A model generated the notes under the pieces. It was not told the origin of the DNA, did not search any database, and saw only the letters and a list, made by a program, of their open reading frames with translations. Both the position numbers and the translations under genes were made by a program. This document shows, one piece after another, positions 54,210 through 63,377 of a stretch of 64,000 nt of DNA; within the stretch, counting starts at the first letter, position 1; each line of letters begins with the position of its first letter. The stretch is from Paracoccus contaminans. Lineage in GTDB: Bacteria > Pseudomonadota > Alphaproteobacteria > Rhodobacterales > Rhodobacteraceae. The stretch spans positions 1,081,001-1,145,000 of the forward strand of contig NZ_CP020612.1 of the NCBI RefSeq assembly GCF_002105555.1, read 5' to 3'.

Positions 54210-56222
54210 TTACGCGCCCGGGTTCTTGTAGAGGCCGCGCCAGTCGATGGCCTTGGCCCCGAAGTCGAGGCGGCACTTGATCTCCACCCCGTCGACGTCG
54301 AAGCCGTTGCGGGTCTCGATGTAGGCGCCCTGCTGGCCCTCGAGATAGGCGTACTCGATGGTGTCGATCTGGTTGGGCGAGGCCGCCAGATACCAGGAGG
54401 TGGCGCTGGCGGCATCGAGGCGCGGCTCGCTGATCGGCGAGAGGGTCCGGATCGACTGCGGCACCACCTTTGCGCTGTCAGCGGGGACGAGGTTCTGAGC
54501 GACCAGCTGCTCGGCCTTCAGTTCGAGCGCGGCCGGGACGATCAGGAAAGCGGGCCGGATGTTCAGCACCGTCTTCTTGTCGAGCCCAGTCTGCAGCGCC
54601 ATCGCGGCGCGGGCCGCGCCCACGCTGCCGACATCGAGCGCGGCACCGGTGCCTGCGAGGTTCTTGTGCGTGGTGTGGAACAGCGCGTTGCCGTCGGCCA
54701 TGGCCGGGTTCGCGGTGATGATGCCCCAGACCACGTCGCTTTCCAGCTGGGCGATAGAGTTGCCGTACATCGCCGGGATCCGGGTGAAGGCGTCGAGATC
54801 GTCGTTGATCAGCACCTGCCGGGTGATCGCGACGACTCGGCCATAGGTCTTGACCTTGTAGCTCTCCTTGCTCTCCCCGAGCGTGCCGCGCTTGAACTCG
54901 CCGCTTTCGCCGACCTCCAGAAGCTGCGGCGCCTCGCCCAGCTGGACCCGGTGCATGGACTTGAAGTCGGTGGCCAGCACCTGGCGGCAGAAGAGCGCGA
55001 AGGTCCGGGGATAGGCGTCATAGGCCTGCCGCAGGGTCTTGTTGGTGACGGCCGACAGGATCTCGGGAAAGTCCGAGGTCGAGTGCAGCGCCCGCGTCGC
55101 CACCTCGTCACGCGAGAGACCCCGCGTGTTGACCCCCGCATTGCCGAGGCTTTCGCGGGCCAGTTCCAGCAGGGTCATGCCGCGGTACTGGCGGGCGGCG
55201 TCTTCCAGCGGGAAGAGCGTCGGGCTGTAGCGGTGCAAGAGCGCGTTCGCCACGGCATCGCGGCGGGTGATGCGCTCGTCGCGGCCGCCAAGGGGCACGG
55301 AGACATGCGGGAAGGTGCGGGTCTCGTCGGACCTGGCCGCGACCTGGTCGAGGATCAGGCGGCGGGATTCATCCACGCTGACACCGCGGTTGACCAGATC
55401 CTCGGCGAAGCCGCGCTCGAGGTTCAGACGGCCGGTCAGATCGTAGATCGTGGACACCCGGTCGCGTTCGGCCTCGCGGGCACGGGTGGCGATGGCCTCG
55501 GTGTCGGGTGCCGGAGTGGGGTCCGGCATGCGCGCGGCGGCCGGTTCGGGCTGCTGGCGGGTTTCGGTCAAGGCGGGGACATCCCCGGCCACATTGGTCG
55601 TGCTCTCAGGCATGGATGCCTCCTTTTGCATGCGGGTGTCGACGATCTCGACGGGATAGCTGGCCTGATCGGCAGCACGCACTTGCGCGCGGGGATCAGC
55701 AGGAACGGTGACGAAGCTGACCTCGAGCGGGGTCCAGCGCTCGACGATGCGTTGCTCGACCTCGCCCTTGGCGGCGGGCTCGACCACCTTCACCCGCTCG
55801 ATGGAATAGCCGACAGAGACGTTGCGGATGATGCCGTCGCTGATCAGGCCGAACATGCGGTCTGCGGCCTGGTCGAGCCCCTCGCGCGGGAAGCGGATGG
55901 TGGCCTTGCCCTCCTTGCCCTCGATCCAGGCGCGTTCGACGACGCCCACTTGCGAATGCGAGGACCAGACCGAATGGCTGTCGAGCGCCGGGGCCCCGGC
56001 ATTGAGGCGCGTCAGGTCCACCGCGCGGTCGCTGACCTCGAGGATCTCGTCGAAGGGCACGGAGGTGTCCCAGCCTGTCCAGCGCCGCCGCCGGACGGCC
56101 GCGCCAGTGGTGAAGACCACGTCGACGGATCGGGCCTCGGAATTGACGGTCGCGGGCAAGATGGGCGCGCGCCGCAGTTGCATCGGAAGGGCGACCGGTG
56201 CCGCCATGATCGTGTCGGGCAT
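54210..56222 (-). CDS. Prohead protease fused to major capsid protein
   Basis: 670 residues from the ATG at 56222. Protease part (about 20-190): RSVDVVFTTGAAVRRRRW, ALDSHSVWSS, IIRNVSVGYSIE and SFVTVPADPRAQ. A helical linker with DPTPAPDTEAIATRAREAER follows. Capsid part from about 330: ALHSTSDFPEILSAVTNKTL, VLINDDLDAF, DIGSVGAARAAMAL-like and the terminal LYKNPGA. The architecture is the same as in 16010-17809, but with longer linkers, so the two head modules share an ancestor. The portal gene follows upstream after 4 bp. Confidence 0.9.
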   Translation of the reverse strand: MPDTIMAAPVALPMQLRRAPILPATVNSEARSVDVVFTTGAAVRRRRWTGWDTSVPFDEILEVSDRAVDLTRLNAGAPALDSHSVWSSHSQVGVVERAWIEGKEGKATIRFPREGLDQAADRMFGLISDGIIRNVSVGYSIERVKVVEPAAKGEVEQRIVERWTPLEVSFVTVPADPRAQVRAADQASYPVEIVDTRMQKEASMPESTTNVAGDVPALTETRQQPEPAAARMPDPTPAPDTEAIATRAREAERDRVSTIYDLTGRLNLERGFAEDLVNRGVSVDESRRLILDQVAARSDETRTFPHVSVPLGGRDERITRRDAVANALLHRYSPTLFPLEDAARQYRGMTLLELARESLGNAGVNTRGLSRDEVATRALHSTSDFPEILSAVTNKTLRQAYDAYPRTFALFCRQVLATDFKSMHRVQLGEAPQLLEVGESGEFKRGTLGESKESYKVKTYGRVVAITRQVLINDDLDAFTRIPAMYGNSIAQLESDVVWGIITANPAMADGNALFHTTHKNLAGTGAALDVGSVGAARAAMALQTGLDKKTVLNIRPAFLIVPAALELKAEQLVAQNLVPADSAKVVPQSIRTLSPISEPRLDAASATSWYLAASPNQIDTIEYAYLEGQQGAYIETRNGFDVDGVEIKCRLDFGAKAIDWRGLYKNPGA

Positions 56223-56226
56223 GGCC

Positions 56227-57739
56227 CTATTTCTCCTCTGCGTCGGATGGGGGTTCGGCCGGATCGCTGGCCGGGTCGCTGGTTTGCGCGCTGCCGGTTT
56301 TCGTGACGCGGCGCGGGTCGCTGTCGAGGACCAGCCCCAGAGCATCCAGCTTGGCGTTGGTCGCTGCGATTTCCGCGAGGACCGCATCCGGGTTGTGGCC
56401 CTGCCGGGCGATGGCCTGCGCCAGCGTCATCGTGCCTGTCCGGATTGCCAGCAGGTCGGCCATCGCATCCTTGTAGGGATCAACGGCGTCGAACTTCGGC
56501 GGCGACCATTCCATCGGGACATCGGGTGTCGGGATCTGGCCCGCCGCCCATGCGGCCTCGGTGAACCAGCGCCAGACCGGTGCGCAGAGCATCGGGATGA
56601 AGAGCTGCCACTGCACCGCGTCGATCATGCGGCGGAACTCCACGAGGCCGGCGCGGATCGAGGAATAGTTGACCTGGGACAGATCCCCGGTCAGCAGCTC
56701 GTAGGGCACCCGGAACCCGGCCGAGATGGTGTGCAGGCTCGCCCGCTTGTATTCGCCATAGCCGCCGGTGGCGGCAGGCTGGTTGAAGCGGATGTCCTTG
56801 CCGCCACGCGCATAGGCGATCAGCCCCGGCTCGAACTGCTCCACCCGATTGCCGTCGGCGTCGACCACGGAGGGCGCAATGCCCTGCTGCGCCTCGTCGT
56901 CGCCGAAGACGATGGCGGTGACACAGGCCTCGGTCTTCTTGCGGACCAGTTCGGCCACCTCGTAGTCGTCGAGATCGCGCAAGCTGCGGATCACCGGCGC
57001 GCCCCAGGGAACGCCGCGCGCCTGCGTGCGCTGCTTCTCGTAGACATGGGCGATCTCGGTCGCTGGCACCGGGCGGCTCTGTAACCCGTTCTGCAATGCG
57101 CCATAGGCATCGCCAGGGTGTTCGGCATGGAGCCAGTAGGCCCGGCGCTTGCCGACCGGGTCGAACTCGATCCCCTGCACGAGGCGGCCCGCGCCGATGG
57201 CGCCGGATTTGGTGGCGTCGAGGAAGTCGGCCTCCAACACCTGCAACTGCAGTGGTTACCGGCAGCCCGTCCGAGGATCGCCGCAGGCGGCGGCGCACCA
57301 GCACCTCGCCCGCCTCGACCATCTCGCGGCAGATCAGCGTCTGCAGACCGTAGAAGTCGAGCTGGCCATCGGCGTCGCACTCCGCCGTCCAGCGCTCGAA
57401 GAGCGCGTCGACCTTGCGGTCCAGCGTGTCGTCGCCGCTCGCGGCGCGCGGCATGATGCCCGCGCCGATGATGTTGTTCACCAGCACCGCCACGGCCTTG
57501 GCCGCATGCGGGTTGTTGCGCACCAGATCGCGCATCCGGTCGCGAAGCAGCGCCCCGGCGACGCCGATCTCGGTGTCGGCCGAGGATCCCGGCGCGCGCC
57601 AGCCCTCGGTGCGACGCCCACGCGCGGCCCCGTCATAGCCCCGCGTCAGGGTCTCGAAGGCCTGCCGCGCCATCACGCGGCGCGCGGCCATGCGCGGCGC
57701 CACCGTGGCGATGGCATGATCGAACCAGGTCGCCGACAT
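56227..57739 (-). pseudogene. Phage portal protein (lambda GpB family), frameshifted
   Basis: The N-terminal frame (ATG at 57739: MSATWFDHAIATV, VRNNPHAAKAVAVLVNNIIG, LDFYGLQTLICREMVEAGE) runs normally to about 57255. The remainder (LQVLEADFLDATKSGAI through YSSIRAGLVEFRR to the stop at 56227) is in another frame. One extra base in the run tt at 57256-57257 (minus-strand AA in GGTAACC) accounts for the break: without it the reading is LPVPLQLQVLEADFLD. This would prevent virion formation unless it is a sequencing error. The rest looks intact. Confidence 0.85.
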
Positions 57740-57948
57740 CACCGATCCCCGCGCGAGAAGCCAGCCAGCCCGGCAACCGGCAGCGGCCGCGTCGTTCCCG
57801 CGATGGCGCGTTCGATGGTCCGGATGCGCGCCAGCAGGTCTTCAGCCGAGCCGTAATCCACCGACTTGCCGTCATAGCTGACGCGCGTCGTGCCGCTGGC
57901 ATAGGCCCGGCGCAGCGCCGATAGCTCGGTTTCCGTCCAGTCGGTCAT
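57739..57948 (-). CDS. gpW-like head-tail joining protein
   Basis: 69 residues, ATG at 57948. Family motif TTRVSYDGKSVDYGSAEDLL matches gpW; helix-sheet-helix with basic ends. It sits between terL (2 bp) and portal (TGATG overlap), the usual lambda-like position. It corresponds to 17811-18020 in the head-only island, where the gene lies elsewhere. Confidence 0.8.
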   Translation of the reverse strand: MTDWTETELSALRRAYASGTTRVSYDGKSVDYGSAEDLLARIRTIERAIAGTTRPLPVAGLAGFSRGDR

Positions 57949-57950
57949 GT

Positions 57951-59954
57951 TCAAAACCATCCTCCGCGCCGCCCGAGCCAGTCGGATCGGCGTTTGCCCT
58001 GCGGGGCCTGTCCCGGCCGGTTGATCTGCCCGGCGGGATCGCTGTCGGTGGGGGCGGCCCCGAGCTGATCCTCGAGGTCGCGCCATTTCTCCTCAGACCA
58101 GCGGTCCGCGCCCGCGATCCAGGCGGCGGCGCGGGCATAGACCCGGCAATCCAGCGCCTCGTTGCGCTCGCGGAGCTTCTGCCATTCCAGCCGGGCGAAG
58201 CCGCGCTTGGTGCGCACCGTCACCAGCTGTTCCGCGACGAACTGCTTCAGCCATTCGTTCTCGACCCAATACGGCAGATGCACCGAGCCGGGCGGGAACA
58301 CCGCCCCGTCGGCCATCTCCTCTTCGGTCGGCCGCGCCAGCCGCAGGAAGCGATAGGTCTCGGCCTTGAAGGTCGAGACCGCCACGGTCCAGAGCCGCGC
58401 CCCGCGCCGCAGGCGTTTCCCGCCCTCGGTCGCGTCGACGAAGGTGGGCCCCGACACGGGGCTCGAGCGGTTGAACCCCTCGACGCCCTTCACCGGCGAC
58501 ACCTGCGCGAAGCCTTGCGCCCGCGACCAGGAATAGACCGCCGGGGCCTCGTAGCCCGTGTCGATGGCGAGCCGCACGATCCTGAGATGCGCCCCGCGTT
58601 CGTGCGGCCAGCTTTTGTCCAGCAGCGCGGTCAGCTCCGACCACGCGTCGTGCCGGTCGGGCCCGCCCTCGATGACGACATGATCGACGAGCCAGGACTC
58701 GAGCCCGCGGCCCCAAGCCCAGACATCGACCTCGATCCGGTCCTTCTGCACGTCGGCACCGGCGGTCAGGAACAGCCCGCCCGCGGGCACCGTGCCGGAT
58801 GTCCACCGCTCGCGCCGGTCATAGAGCCGCTGCCAGTCCGGGGCTTCCCCGGTCTCGACCCATGTCTCGCCGAGGATGGTGTTGCGGAACGCCTTGATCG
58901 CCTCGTCCGACCCCTGTGCCGCGTCCCAGGCCCGCACGATCCGCTCCCAGCTCAGCCAGCCGATCGGCGAATAGAGCGCCGAGAGGTGATACCCGACCGT
59001 GGTCGGATCGGCGGCGGTGGCGGTCGCCCGCCATTCGCCGCCCTCCAGCATCGCCGTCTTGTGGTGTTCCGCGATTGCCGCGTCGCAGCCCTCGCAGTGA
59101 TACTCCGCCGTCTCCGGGCGGCCCTTTTGCCAGCGCAGCCGGTCGAACTTCAGCCACTGCATGGCGCCGCAATGCGGGCACGGCACGAAGTAGCGCCGCT
59201 GGTCGGACGCCTCGAACTCCCGCTCGATGCGCGACAGCCCCCGGATGGTCGGCGTGGAGACCAGCAGCACCTTGCGCCGGTGGGCGAAGGTCAGCGACCG
59301 GGCTTCCGCCAGCGTGACCGGATCGCCTTCCTCGTCGGCCGAGGCCGGATAGGCATCGACCTCGTCGAGGAAGATGTACCGCGCCGGGGTCGAGCGCAGC
59401 CCGACCGCCGAGTTCGCCCCGGTCATGATCAGGATGCCGCCCGCGAACTCCTTCGACAGCATGGTGTTGCCCGCATCGCGGGATCGCGCGGGCTTCACCC
59501 GCTCCCGCAACTCCGGGCTCTCGTCGATCAGCGGGTCGATCCGCTGGCGCGAGTTCCGTTTCGCCAGTTCCACCGTCGGCTGGACCGCCAGCATCGGCCC
59601 CGGCGCCTGGTGGATGGCGAACCCGATCCAGTTGTTGCCCGCCTCGGTCGCGCCGACCTGCGCCGCCTTCATGAACACGACGCGCTGCGCGGGATCGCCG
59701 GGCGAGAGCCGGTCCATGATCTCGCGCATGTAGGGCGTGCGCGCGGTGCGGTACCGCCCCGCTTCGGCCGAGGCGCGGCCCGAGAGCATCCGGTGCCGGT
59801 CGGCCCATTCCGAGACGGTCAGATCCGGGTCGGGCCGCAGCCCGTTGCCCCAGGCGCGCAGGATCTCGCCCGCGCCGTCGAAATCCGTCAGTGCGTCATC
59901 ATCACCGGAAGTCGGGCCGGACCTCGGCGAGTTCGTCGAGGTGGGCGCGTACAT
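57951..59954 (-). CDS. terL: Phage terminase large subunit (GpA family)
   Basis: 667 residues from an ATG at 59954, preceded by GGAAAAAC as a possible ribosome-binding site; an upstream ATG at 59993 is possible. Motifs: Walker-A-like FMKAAQVGATEAGNNW, Walker B FLDEVDAYPASADEEGDP, Cys pair CPHCGA and CEGCDA, nuclease motif GADVQKDRIEVDVWAWG. It overlaps the end of terS by about 53 bp. Compared with 9802-11586 it is longer by about 73 residues, mainly at the ends. Confidence 0.9.
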   Translation of the reverse strand: MYAPTSTNSPRSGPTSGDDDALTDFDGAGEILRAWGNGLRPDPDLTVSEWADRHRMLSGRASAEAGRYRTARTPYMREIMDRLSPGDPAQRVVFMKAAQVGATEAGNNWIGFAIHQAPGPMLAVQPTVELAKRNSRQRIDPLIDESPELRERVKPARSRDAGNTMLSKEFAGGILIMTGANSAVGLRSTPARYIFLDEVDAYPASADEEGDPVTLAEARSLTFAHRRKVLLVSTPTIRGLSRIEREFEASDQRRYFVPCPHCGAMQWLKFDRLRWQKGRPETAEYHCEGCDAAIAEHHKTAMLEGGEWRATATAADPTTVGYHLSALYSPIGWLSWERIVRAWDAAQGSDEAIKAFRNTILGETWVETGEAPDWQRLYDRRERWTSGTVPAGGLFLTAGADVQKDRIEVDVWAWGRGLESWLVDHVVIEGGPDRHDAWSELTALLDKSWPHERGAHLRIVRLAIDTGYEAPAVYSWSRAQGFAQVSPVKGVEGFNRSSPVSGPTFVDATEGGKRLRRGARLWTVAVSTFKAETYRFLRLARPTEEEMADGAVFPPGSVHLPYWVENEWLKQFVAEQLVTVRTKRGFARLEWQKLRERNEALDCRVYARAAAWIAGADRWSEEKWRDLEDQLGAAPTDSDPAGQINRPGQAPQGKRRSDWLGRRGGWF

Positions 59955-60462
59955 GTTTTTCCAAGGCCTTCTGCATCGCGGCCGGTTCCACACCCAGTTC
60001 CGCCGCCATCAATGCCGACGACCGCGCAGGCCAGTTCACCCATGCGTCCCGCACCTCCCGCGCCAACCGGAACACCAGCGCCAGCGCGCGGGCCCGCTCG
60101 ATCAACTCCCCCTTCAGCTTCTGCAGCCGGATGCGCCGCTCCTGCGCCTTCAGCACCTCGTTCGCCGTCTTGGCCTGCAGGAAGGTCGTGCCGCCGCCGA
60201 CCGCCGGTACCGCCAGTCCCTGTTCGCGCAGGGTGTCGCCGACGGCGGCCACCGCCGCCTCGGGGACGGGCTTCAGCTTCGGCGCGGGCGGTTTGCGGGT
60301 CTTCGACGGGTCCGTCGACTCGGCACGCCTTGCGTCGCTGGCCGCCGCGTTGATGCTGCCGTCGGGATAGAGGACCAGACGCTCGGCCGTCTTCGCCTTC
60401 TGGATCGCGCCCCGCGACAGTCCGACATGGGCGGCGTACTGGCGCTCGCTCATGCCCTGCAT
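59902..60462 (-). CDS. terS: Phage terminase small subunit (Nu1-like)
   Basis: 186 residues. The N-terminal winged helix reads SERQYAAHVGLSRGAIQKAK, then RLVLYPDGSINAAASDARRA; a charged linker and long helix follow (QERRIRLQKLKGELIERARA), then DAWVNWPARSSALMAAELGV. Same domain plan as 9300-9812. A short inverted repeat lies just upstream at 60494-60512. Confidence 0.85.
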   Translation of the reverse strand: MQGMSERQYAAHVGLSRGAIQKAKTAERLVLYPDGSINAAASDARRAESTDPSKTRKPPAPKLKPVPEAAVAAVGDTLREQGLAVPAVGGGTTFLQAKTANEVLKAQERRIRLQKLKGELIERARALALVFRLAREVRDAWVNWPARSSALMAAELGVEPAAMQKALEKHVRAHLDELAEVRPDFR

Positions 60463-60493
60463 CGACGGCTCCGATTATCATTCAAGATCATAT

Positions 60494-60512
60494 GCTTATC
60501 GAGTTGATAAGC
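60494..60512. promoter_or_regulatory. Inverted repeat GCTTATC-5-GATAAGC between terS and a divergent small gene
   Basis: Perfect 7-bp arms with a 5-bp spacer, 32 bp upstream of the terS start and 62 bp upstream of the divergent 74-residue gene. This is the expected size of a repressor-dimer operator. There is no similarity to the TGACGCA array of the other module. Confidence 0.45.
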
Positions 60513-60573
60513 GGCACGGACGGAGCGAACGTGTCTCCAGAAGGACGATGCAACGCACCAAGGACCCACCAAG

Positions 60574-60798
60574 ATGACCCGCCGCGCCACCGATAACACC
60601 AAAGCCCTCGACGCCTTCATCACCGCCAAGTTCGAGATCGACGCGATGCTGCAGCGCCTCGCCGCCCTCGGCGCCGACCACTTAGAGACCAGCCCCGACG
60701 AGATCAACTGGGGCCACGTCGGCACCCTGAACCACTATCGCGCCAAGCTGCGCGAGATCACCGACATGGCCTTCAAGGAAGGCGAACACGCCGAGTGA
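60574..60798 (+). CDS. Small conserved phage-associated protein, paralogue of 18693-18908
   Basis: 74 residues, ATG at 60574. It shares INWGHVGTLNHYRAKLREIT and DMAF with its paralogue (45 of 63 positions identical). It is divergent from terS with 111 bp between starts that include the inverted repeat at 60494-60512. Highly charged helical protein, function unknown. Confidence 0.75.
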   Translation: MTRRATDNTKALDAFITAKFEIDAMLQRLAALGADHLETSPDEINWGHVGTLNHYRAKLREITDMAFKEGEHAE

Positions 60799-60894
60799 GC
60801 ATCCGCAACGCCAGCACTCTCGCCGCGCGCCCAGCGCGGCTTGGGGTCGTAGGAGGGCTGCGACGGTCGCGGCCCCCAAAACGGAGACGACCCC

Positions 60895-61407
60895 ATGACC
60901 CAGATCCAGCTTACCGACACCCAAGCCGTTGTCCTCTCTGCGGCCTGCGCGCGCGACGATGGCGCGGTCTTTCCCGTCACCGCCAAGCTAAAGGGCGGCG
61001 CCGTCGGCAATGTCTGCAAGAGCCTCTTGAAGCTTGGGCTGATCGAGGAAATCCCCGCCACCGACCTCAACACCGTCTGGCGGTACGACGAGGAGCGCGG
61101 CCCGATCACCCTGCGCGCGACGCCGCTGGCACAGACCACGCTCGGGATCACGGAAGCCGAAACGACCACGAAGGCAGCCGAAACCGCCACCGCACCGGTC
61201 CAGCGCCGGAAAGGCACCAAGCAGGAAGCCCTGATCGAAATGTTGCGCGCGCCGGGCGGCGCTACCATCGAGGAGATCGCCACCGCGCTAGAATGGGCGG
61301 CCCATACTGTCAGGGGGGCCATGGCGGGCCCCCTGAAGAAGAAGCTCGGGCTCGAGGTGACCTCCGAGAAGGTCGAAGGACGCGGGCGGGTCTACACCCT
61401 GAAGTAG
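60895..61407 (+). CDS. DUF3489 family protein
   Basis: 170 residues. The N-terminal half (MTQIQLTDTQAVVLSAACAR, then GGAVGNVCKSLLKLGLIEE) looks like a winged-helix; a Lys/Thr-rich linker follows (about 85-110). The C-terminal DUF3489 domain reads KGTKQEALIEMLRAPGGATI, then EEIATALEWAAHTVRGAMAG, also helix-turn-helix-like. Two DNA-binding domains suggest regulation of the neighbouring phage genes. Often found in Rhodobacterales prophages. Confidence 0.8.
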   Translation: MTQIQLTDTQAVVLSAACARDDGAVFPVTAKLKGGAVGNVCKSLLKLGLIEEIPATDLNTVWRYDEERGPITLRATPLAQTTLGITEAETTTKAAETATAPVQRRKGTKQEALIEMLRAPGGATIEEIATALEWAAHTVRGAMAGPLKKKLGLEVTSEKVEGRGRVYTLK

Positions 61408-61482
61408 GTGCAGCAGCCCTCGACGCGCATCGGAAAAGGCGCTATATTCGCACCTAATTCGATGCGCGCCGGGAGGCCAGTC

Positions 61483-61758
61483 ATGAACATTACCAAAGAC
61501 ATCAGCCCGCTGACCGAGTTCAAGCGGGATTCGGCGCGCTTGATCGCGCAGATCAAGGAAACCGGTCGGCCGCAGATCCTGACCGTGAATGGCAAGCCCT
61601 CGGTCGTCGTGATGGACGCCGCCGCGTGGCAAGAGATGCAAGACCAGCTCGACTATGCCGAAACCGTCGCCGGGATCCGCAAGGGTCTGACGCAGGCCCG
61701 TGCGGGTGAAGGTGTCGAGGCGGGCCAGTTCTTTGATGGCCTCGCCCAGACCCAATGA
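61483..61758 (+). CDS. Type II antitoxin, Phd/YefM family
   Basis: 91 residues from the ATG at 61483, preceded by gggaggccagtc. The sequence matches Phd/YefM: ISPLTEFKRDSARLIAQIKE, then GRPQILTVNGKPSVVVMDAA. A TATATT-like element lies at 61441-61447, with a palindromic gcgc...gcgc stretch that could be the autoregulatory operator. It overlaps the toxin gene by 4 bp. Confidence 0.88.
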   Translation: MNITKDISPLTEFKRDSARLIAQIKETGRPQILTVNGKPSVVVMDAAAWQEMQDQLDYAETVAGIRKGLTQARAGEGVEAGQFFDGLAQTQ

Positions 61759-62066
61759 CCACCCCCTTGCCGGTAATCATCACGCCGAATGCGGCGGATG
61801 ATCTGACAGCGTCATGGACCTACCTGCGGGATCGCAACCCGAGGGCGGCGGACGAATGGCTGGCGGGAATCCGCGACACCATTCTCGACCTTGGCACAAT
61901 GCCTGAAGCTCATCCGATTGCTCCAGAGTCGCGTGAATTCGATCTGGCCGTCCGTCGCGCGCTCTATGGAAAGGCGACGCGCTGGCGCATCTACTTTGCT
62001 GTCATCGACGGGGCGGTGCGGGTTCTGCATGTCCGCCACGGTCGCCGGAGCGATTGGCAACCCTGA
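61755..62066 (+). CDS. Type II toxin, RelE/ParE family
   Basis: 103 residues, ATG at 61755 overlapping the antitoxin stop. ParE-like core: NAADDLTASWTYLRDRNPRA, then EFDLAVRRALYGKATRWRIY and VLHVRHGRRSDW. It would poison translation or gyrase unless bound by the antitoxin. It serves to stabilise the island or act in defence. Its 3' end overlaps the DUF7220 gene of the opposite strand by 65 bp. Confidence 0.88.
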   Translation: MTTPLPVIITPNAADDLTASWTYLRDRNPRAADEWLAGIRDTILDLGTMPEAHPIAPESREFDLAVRRALYGKATRWRIYFAVIDGAVRVLHVRHGRRSDWQP

Positions 62067-62268
62067 TCCGTTCAAACAGCCGCCGCAAGGCGAAGGAACG
62101 CGCGATGCTCACCACGGTGAACACCGCGCCCATCTTCAGGTTCTGGGCCAGCGTCGTGTGCAGCCCGAAGACCTGAAAAATCAAGGTCTGCGTGACCACG
62201 GCGACGCCGTAGCCGACGATTACGTTGGCGACGGCCTCGACCAGCGACATGAGGCGGGTTTGCTTCAT
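62002..62268 (-). CDS. DUF7220 family membrane-associated phage protein
   Basis: 88 residues, ATG at 62268. Two hydrophobic segments (VEAVANVIVGYGVAVVTQTL and MGAVFTVVSIARSFALRR) and a basic C-terminus. Characteristic short protein of Rhodobacterales prophages with the pattern QTRLMSLVEAVANVIVGYG. It is 9 bp downstream of the cytosine-methylase remnant on the same strand. Function unknown. Confidence 0.65.
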   Translation of the reverse strand: MKQTRLMSLVEAVANVIVGYGVAVVTQTLIFQVFGLHTTLAQNLKMGAVFTVVSIARSFALRRLFERIRVANRSGDRGGHAEPAPPRR

Positions 62269-62277
62269 CGCACTGCC

Positions 62278-63376
62278 TCATCCATCGGCCAGCAGTTCAG
62301 CAGCCAAAGTTCGCAGCGCATGCGCCGCAACCAAGGGGACCACTCCGTTGCCACAGAGGCGAAGCCGGTCCACCCGGTGGGCCAGCCCATCAGCGCCTCG
62401 ACGAACAGCGGGTTCAAGGTCCGGCGCACATCGGAGGTATCGCTCCCAGCCATCGGCATCACCAGGACCTGGCGGCCAAGCAGGCCGTTCACCGGCGTGT
62501 TCGCCAGTGTCGTCGCGCCATCCTTGTGATCCCGCGCTGTCGGCGTCATCCACAGCCCCGCCGAATGGGTCAGGTCGGCCGAGCGGCGGTTGCCCGCGCT
62601 CGGCTTGTTGCCGTCGTTCGCCATCGGCGTCGGCCAGAGCGCGGCCGTCGTCGCGAGGTTCATCCCATGCTGCCCCGCCGCCTGCGATGGCGTCGGCTTC
62701 GTCTGCCGGTTCTCGTTGGCGCTGGCCCGGGGCGTCGGCCAGAGCCGCAGCAGCTCCGTCCGGTTCCCGCCACTCGACCGGGTCCCAGAGCAGGCGCGCG
62801 GGGTCGGCCAACTCGTCCCCTTCGCGGATGGCGAGGATGAATAGCCGCTCGCGCTTGTGGGGGGGCGCCGACTTCCGCCGCCGTGAAGAGGCCTGCCGCA
62901 AGGCGGTAGCCCATGCCGACCAGTCCGCTGGCGACTTCGGGGAAGCCGAGGCGGAGATGATGGGCGACATTCTCGAGGAAGACGAAGGGCGGCCGGACCT
63001 CGTCGATGATGCGGGCGACATGGGGCCAGAGGTGGCGCGGGTCGTCGGCACCCCGGCGCTTGCCCGCGACGGAGAACGGCTGGCACGGATAGCCCGCAGT
63101 GACGATGTCCACCGCGCCGCGCCAAGGGCGGCCGTCGAAGGTGGCAACATCGTCCCAGACAACAGCCTGATCCACGGACGCGTCTTCCATCCGCGCCACG
63201 AGAGTGGCTGCGGCGTAGGTTTCCCGTTCGACATGGCCCACAGCACGATATCCGGGGATGGCGATGGTGAGCCCGAGATCGAGCCCGCCTGCGCCGGAAC
63301 AGAGCGAGAGGCCGAGGAGGCATGCGTATCCGGCTCCGGAAGTGTCTCCGGAGGAAGGTAGAGCCAGGTCATGCAT
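62278..63376 (-). pseudogene. C5-cytosine DNA methyltransferase, frameshifted in a 7-G run
   Basis: N-terminal part (ATG at 63376): motif I LSLCSGAGGLDLGL, motif IV AGYPCQPFSVAGKRRG with the catalytic Cys, motif VI FLENVAHH. At 62859-62865 a run of seven G (seven C on the coding strand) shifts the frame. The rest continues in another frame as APPHKRERLFILAI through GNGVVPLVAAHALRTLAAEL (motifs IX-X). Removing one C restores VGAPHKRERLFILA. This is either a real inactivation, phase variation or a sequencing error. Confidence 0.85.
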
Positions 63377-63377
63377 G

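Noticed and set aside
54180..56306. Forward ORF of 708 codons opposite the protease-capsid gene
   Set aside because: Antisense shadow; the minus-strand frame has all protease and capsid motifs.
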